Assembly (NCBI GenBank): GCA_021767525.1
Contig: JAASTF010000202.1
Span: 1-5,988, forward strand
Direction of reading: 5' to 3'
Origin: Paracoccaceae bacterium
GTDB lineage: Bacteria; Pseudomonadota; Alphaproteobacteria; Rhodobacterales; Rhodobacteraceae
DNA: 5,988 nt
In this document: piece after piece, positions 5,188-5,988 of the stretch
How the letters are laid out: every line of letters begins with the position of its first letter
Numbering within the stretch: the stretch's first letter is position 1
Notes under the pieces: model-generated
What the model saw: only the letters and a program-made list of their open reading frames with translations
The model's database searches: none
What the model was told of the DNA's origin: nothing
Translations under genes and position numbers: made by a program

Positions 5188-5988
5188 CTAGGCGCGGGCG
5201 CGGCTGCGGCGGGTTTCCGTCCAGATATTCAGGTAGTTGCCGCCAAAGATGAACAGCGCGCCCAGGAACACGAAGCCATCCAGCGGTTCGGCATAGAACA
5301 GCATCCCCACCACCGCGATCAGCGGCAGCCGCGCGAAATCGAGCGGCACCACCACGGTGGCGGGCGCCAGGCTCAGCGCGGTTGTCAGGCAGAAATGCGC
5401 CAGCAGGCCCGCGCAGCCGATCAGCACCAGCCAGGGCAGGGTGCTGGCGTCGGGCAGGGCGATATCGCCGTCGATACCGGCGCAGACCAGCCCCATCACC
5501 GCCTGCATGGCAGTCATGTAGAACAGGATGCAGGTCAGCGTCTCGGTCCGCGTCAGCCGCTTGGTGAAGATGATCGAGGTGGCAAACCCGATGGCCGACA
5601 GCGCCGCGGTGATCACCCCGGTATTCAGGCTGTCGGGGCTGGGGCGCGCCACGATCAGGATGCCGATAAAGCCCAGCACCGCGGCCACCACGCGCACGCG
5701 GGTGAACCGCTCGCCCAGAACCAGCGGCGACAGCACCAGCACCCAAAGAGGCGAAGTGAATTCCAAAGCGAACACCTGCGCCAGCGGGATCACGGTAACG
5801 GCGAAAAACCATAGGTTCTGCCCGGTGAAATGGCCGATATTGCGCACCAGGTGCAGCCCCATATGCCGGCGCGTGATCTGGCCCAAGCTGCCCGATATCG
5901 CCCCCACGCTCAGCACAATGGCCAGCCCCACGACGCTGCGATATAGCATGATCTCGAACGTATCGAGCTGGAAACTCACCGCGCGCCC
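5188..5988 (-). CDS. EamA/DMT-family transporter, 5' end outside the window
   Basis: This is an inner-membrane permease of the drug/metabolite transporter superfamily with two EamA repeats. The frame stays open to the right edge. The GTG at 5977-5979 is an in-window start only by default: the first residues (SFQLDTFEIMLYRSVVGL) match the segment that normally follows the first membrane helix, so the true start and that helix lie beyond the edge. Counted from that GTG, hydrophobic helices appear at about 10-28, 44-62, 66-88 and 97-111, with roughly five more to the C-terminus. Typical family features are the FTSPLWVLVLSPLVLGE segment (74-90), closing the first repeat, and the equivalent PLDFARLPLIAVVGMLFYAE stretch in the second. 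The tail ends in basic residues (TRRSRARA), expected on the cytoplasmic side. The substrate cannot be inferred. It lies 61 bases before the P-loop gene, on the same strand. Confidence 0.9.
   Translation of the reverse strand, partial: GRAVSFQLDTFEIMLYRSVVGLAIVLSVGAISGSLGQITRRHMGLHLVRNIGHFTGQNLWFFAVTVIPLAQVFALEFTSPLWVLVLSPLVLGERFTRVRVVAAVLGFIGILIVARPSPDSLNTGVITAALSAIGFATSIIFTKRLTRTETLTCILFYMTAMQAVMGLVCAGIDGDIALPDASTLPWLVLIGCAGLLAHFCLTTALSLAPATVVVPLDFARLPLIAVVGMLFYAEPLDGFVFLGALFIFGGNYLNIWTETRRSRARA

Noticed and set aside
5047..5814. A + strand Gln/His/Arg-rich frame of 255 residues that could be mistaken for a disordered protein
   Set aside because: It is antisense to the EamA transporter and the start of the kinase-like gene, both with clear protein features. 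The Gln/His richness comes from reading the complement of membrane-protein codons.

Overview
The window looks like an ordinary chromosomal segment of a high-GC alphaproteobacterium, most likely a member of the Rhodobacterales (Rhodobacter/Roseobacter relatives). The reasons are the sequence of the S9 ribosomal protein (an acidic N-terminal extension followed by a core and C-terminus typical of that order), the strong G/C preference at third codon positions, and the family types of the other proteins. The assignment rests on recall of protein families, not on a search.

Layout: on the + strand, rpsI (2-460) enters from the left and ends in a strong rho-independent terminator (481-509). Everything else is on the - strand and converges on it. 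Read in transcription order from the right edge, these are a 5'-truncated EamA/DMT-type inner-membrane transporter (5188-5988), a P-loop kinase-like protein of unknown function (4266-5126), metA (3297-4220), a lipoprotein alpha/beta hydrolase (2327-3322, overlapping metA by 26 bases), a class I polyphosphate kinase 2 (1388-2257) and a TetR regulator with a WHG-type C-terminal domain (778-1395, overlapping ppk2 by 8 bases). The convergent gap 461-777 holds the rpsI terminator, a candidate - strand terminator for the regulator, and several short GC-rich hairpins.

Two transcription units can be argued on the - strand. The first is kinase-like gene - metA - hydrolase, with a candidate promoter at 5156-5184. 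MetA activates homoserine for methionine synthesis, and its residues suggest that it uses acetyl-CoA. The second is ppk2-tetR, with a candidate promoter at 2282-2310 whose spacer carries an inverted repeat; this suggests that the TetR protein controls its own operon. PPK2 makes nucleoside triphosphate from polyphosphate, or the reverse.

No mobile element, CRISPR array, tRNA or phage gene is visible. The least explained item is the 286-residue P-loop protein upstream of metA. It carries motifs reminiscent of shikimate kinase (a P-loop, an Asp 19 residues later, a TGGS motif and a C-terminal RxPxY), but it has a long insertion and an altered P-loop. I see no clear evidence of a new multi-gene system.
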